The notes beneath the pieces are model-generated. The model was not told the DNA's origin, searched no databases, and worked only from the letters and a program-made list of their open reading frames with translations. Position numbers and translations under genes: made by a program. A stretch of 64,000 bases of DNA from DATBQN01 sp963755825 (GTDB lineage Bacteria; Acidobacteriota; Thermoanaerobaculia; Multivoradales; UBA5704), in the NCBI GenBank assembly GCA_963755825.1, contig CAVWLA010000001.1, positions 868,001 to 932,000 of the forward strand. Direction: 5' to 3'. This document shows positions 62,001 to 64,000 of this stretch, in pieces (positions within the stretch are counted from its first letter, which is position 1; every line of letters starts with the position of its first letter).

Positions 62001-62375
62001 ATGAACGCGCGAGACTTAAGAATCAAAATTCCCGACCTCACGAAGTTGGATCAGCTCGAGCTGCAGAGGCAGCTTGGTGCCGACGAATTCCAAATTGAGG
62101 AGCCCGAAGAGGGAGGTCAGACTCACGGCGAATTGGCGACAGCGACTGCGATCGTCATTGTATCCCTGGCCGCTCTGCGTGTCATCGCCGTCTGGCTGTC
62201 CAAGTCTCATCGGAGCGCCACATACAAGAGAACAGTTGAAGTCATCTCTCCGAACGATACAAAGCGCGTCACGATTCAATACGACGGTAAGTCCGACGAG
62301 CCACCTGACGCAGACGTGCTAAACCAGCTTGCCAAGGCTTGCGAGCTAGACGTGGGAGCGCTGGCTAATTTGTAG
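62001..62375 (+). CDS. Small one-TM protein, EACC1-like conflict-system component
   Basis: This 124-residue protein starts at ATG after GGAGGAGAG. It has a charged N-terminal about 40 residues, one TM helix (about 46-66), and a short C-terminal beta-rich part (V-E-V-I-S-P-N-D-T-K-R-V-T-I-Q-Y-D-G-K). The order resembles the EACC1 constant components that accompany diverse effectors in bacterial conflict systems; this is a by-eye likeness. It is 28 bases upstream of the HExxH protein gene. Confidence 0.65.
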   Translation: MNARDLRIKIPDLTKLDQLELQRQLGADEFQIEEPEEGGQTHGELATATAIVIVSLAALRVIAVWLSKSHRSATYKRTVEVISPNDTKRVTIQYDGKSDEPPDADVLNQLAKACELDVGALANL

Positions 62376-62403
62376 AGAATTCAATCGGGTTAAGGAGATT
62401 TAC

Positions 62404-64000
62404 ATGCGGCGAGATGATGTCTCCGATCTCCATTGTTCTTTGGGCGAAGGGCGGAGCTATACAGACTTGGTCTCGAACTGGGTTCTAATCTCCGGCCCAC
62501 AGATCGATCGAGATCTAGCTAACATGATGCAGGCTGGGAAGTATCCGCCCCGCTACCTTCCTGATTTCCTCCATGAGTTCATTCATCACTGGTGTTTCTA
62601 TTCTCCCGTAGGAGCTGCCCTGGCTCTCCTCCAAATGCGTGCATTTAGGAGTGCAATTCTGTCACTCGGCTCGCAATTAGAAGAAAGGGAGGCGCTAAGG
62701 GTTGCGGAGGACTTTTGTCGTTATGAGACAGCGGTTACGCTGATGCGCCCGCTGGCAGAAGGGCTGGCTCTGTTTGGGGAGTTTGACATAGCGCCTGGCG
62801 ATTCTCCCGTCCTCTCGTTGGCGTCGTTGGAGGTCGGCATCAGTTTTCTCGATCATTCCGGCCCTGATGAAAAATCCCCCGCAGAGAGTTGGGACAAAGT
62901 TAGAGACATGTTGGGAGCCAGGCGGGTGGGTGACGATTTCTGCGAGAGAAAGGCCAACCTCTTAGTACAGCCTTTTCATAGTCGGAAGGGAGGATATCTC
63001 CCGGGTTATCTGACCATCAAAGGCTTGAGGCTTGCCCTCATGCAGAGCACGAGCAGCGCAAAATTCTACGACGCAGATCTTTTTTTAACCTATATTAGGT
63101 CATTTTTCTATGAGGACTTCAGCTTCGTCGCGGCTTTGCTAGACCCGGATGCGACTCTAAATCCAGGTGCCCAAGAGGGGGACTCGGCGCTGGCGATCGC
63201 GCTCTATTTCCAGGAGCGCTTCGGTCAGCTGGCCAGCACGAGCGTCGACGTGGTGGAGAAGTTCGAAAGGGCCGTATCCGCGGGAGAAACGTTCGATTGG
63301 GGCGATGAGTCCGTTGGCGGGAATCCGCAGGAAGCCGCCTTGGGGCGCGAGAGACTCATGCGCATGCGGGAAGAAATCGAGTTCGATGGCCCTCCAAAGA
63401 GCACCGAGGATCACCTGAAGAGAAATGACCATTTCCTGCTCGCCCAGCGAGACCTGATGTGTATGGCGAGTTTCCCAGCTCCGGTGAAGGTCAACGAACA
63501 TGGAAGAACTCTTGTCGGAGAGTACCACAGCGATAGCAGCGGAGACTTCCGCATTCCTCTCGTGTCACTGCCAGCCCTCAAGGGAGCGGCTCCCGGACAG
63601 GGCAACGGTTCTCTGGAGTTCTTCCTGTCTGTCAGAGGAAGGTATATCTTGTCGACGGTGACTTTGGGCGACAAGATCGTCGCAGTGAATTCGCTCAGCG
63701 ATAATTTTTCGGAGGATATGAAAGAACAGATCAGTAGTTTTTGGGCGAGCCAGGCCGCTGTGACGGAGCAGCGCGAGCTCAGGCTCGCCGCGATCCGCAG
63801 AGCCTTGAGCGAGCCCACGGCCTCAGTGTACGCAGAGCATTACCGGCAGAACAGTGCCCGAATTGCGGACGAGACCTACGCAATCAAAGGCCTGCTATTC
63901 ACACCAGGTTCCCAACTAGCCAGATGCCGCGAGCTCCTGCACGAGAATGGTCTTTTTAAAATGCTAGGAAATGATCCTGATTTCATTCGAGTAGTGGCCC
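62404..64000 (+). CDS. HExxH-motif protein, 3' truncated by window edge
   Basis: The frame opens at ATG 62404 behind AAGGAG (6-base spacing) and stays open for 532 codons to the end of the window. Near residues 57-61 it reads L-H-E-F-I-H-H-W, a zinc-metallopeptidase HExxH motif. The rest is largely helical, with no other recognised domain. Codon use and GC are lower than in the backbone. It forms an operon with the small TM protein upstream, which suggests an effector and its constant partner. Confidence 0.75.
   Translation, partial: MRRDDVSDLHCSLGEGRSYTDLVSNWVLISGPQIDRDLANMMQAGKYPPRYLPDFLHEFIHHWCFYSPVGAALALLQMRAFRSAILSLGSQLEEREALRVAEDFCRYETAVTLMRPLAEGLALFGEFDIAPGDSPVLSLASLEVGISFLDHSGPDEKSPAESWDKVRDMLGARRVGDDFCERKANLLVQPFHSRKGGYLPGYLTIKGLRLALMQSTSSAKFYDADLFLTYIRSFFYEDFSFVAALLDPDATLNPGAQEGDSALAIALYFQERFGQLASTSVDVVEKFERAVSAGETFDWGDESVGGNPQEAALGRERLMRMREEIEFDGPPKSTEDHLKRNDHFLLAQRDLMCMASFPAPVKVNEHGRTLVGEYHSDSSGDFRIPLVSLPALKGAAPGQGNGSLEFFLSVRGRYILSTVTLGDKIVAVNSLSDNFSEDMKEQISSFWASQAAVTEQRELRLAAIRRALSEPTASVYAEHYRQNSARIADETYAIKGLLFTPGSQLARCRELLHENGLFKMLGNDPDFIRVVA

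Overview
The window is high-GC bacterial chromosome from a Gram-negative, LPS-transporting, sigma-54-containing organism. Several traits fit an Acidobacteriota of the Thermoanaerobaculia/Holophagae type: TPR proteins of one recurring family, many small sigma/anti-sigma modules, long-form HPF, HprK and RapZ beside rpoN, and a standalone CarD protein. This placement is inference from gene content; there is no rRNA in the window.

Backbone, left part (1-27 kb). Two TPR paralogs open the window, the first cut by the window edge. A fused LptF-LptG permease and a QueD/PTPS-family enzyme diverge from a shared region near 4.8 kb. From about 26.9 kb down to 5.4 kb almost everything is on the minus strand: carD, a membrane TPR protein, priA, accA, recJ, a fused lptC-lptA, lptB, rpoN, hpf, hprK, rapZ, PTS EIIA, HPr, EI, a cupin, a lipoprotein, miaB, a bifunctional nuclease and parA-parB. 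Many of these overlap by 1-40 bases, so much of the block is probably co-transcribed. It couples LPS transport, envelope/nitrogen-type PTS signalling and chromosome segregation.

Integrated island (about 27.2-40.6 kb). A tyrosine integrase lies just downstream of tRNA-Leu(CAA). The last 54 bases of that tRNA plus 3 flanking bases recur as a perfect 57-bp direct repeat at 40522, which defines the element. Cargo includes an excisionase-like protein, a membrane protein with a zinc finger, a non-coding block with striking palindromes, a RadC/JAB-like protein that lacks the metal motif, and a small secreted protein with a repeated GGSLDPFG motif. That last gene diverges from two TPR regulators, one with an XRE helix-turn-helix. 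Also present are an ECF-sigma/Mrr-nuclease fusion, a DUF2158 protein, an AbiEii-type nucleotidyltransferase with a WYL domain and a zinc finger, and a TIGR02391-like protein. A second att relic and an integrase scrap just outside the right end indicate an older tandem element.

Right part (40.8-64 kb). A secreted protein precedes a 1673-residue RHS/YD-repeat protein with a variable C-terminal tip and a candidate immunity gene. Then come small enzymes (DUF1801, arcC), an ECF sigma/anti-sigma/zinc-ribbon operon, an amino-acid permease and a beta-barrel protein. A two-gene AhpD-like unit follows whose second gene has an in-frame UGA in a C-x-x-U motif with a SECIS-like hairpin, so it is very probably a selenoprotein. 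Next are two unusual sigma-like proteins, one fused to a winged helix and a membrane segment, and an anti-sigma-like protein. groES-groEL sit under a CIRCE operator. The window ends in a two-gene unit, a small one-TM protein and a truncated HExxH protein, that resembles bacterial conflict systems.
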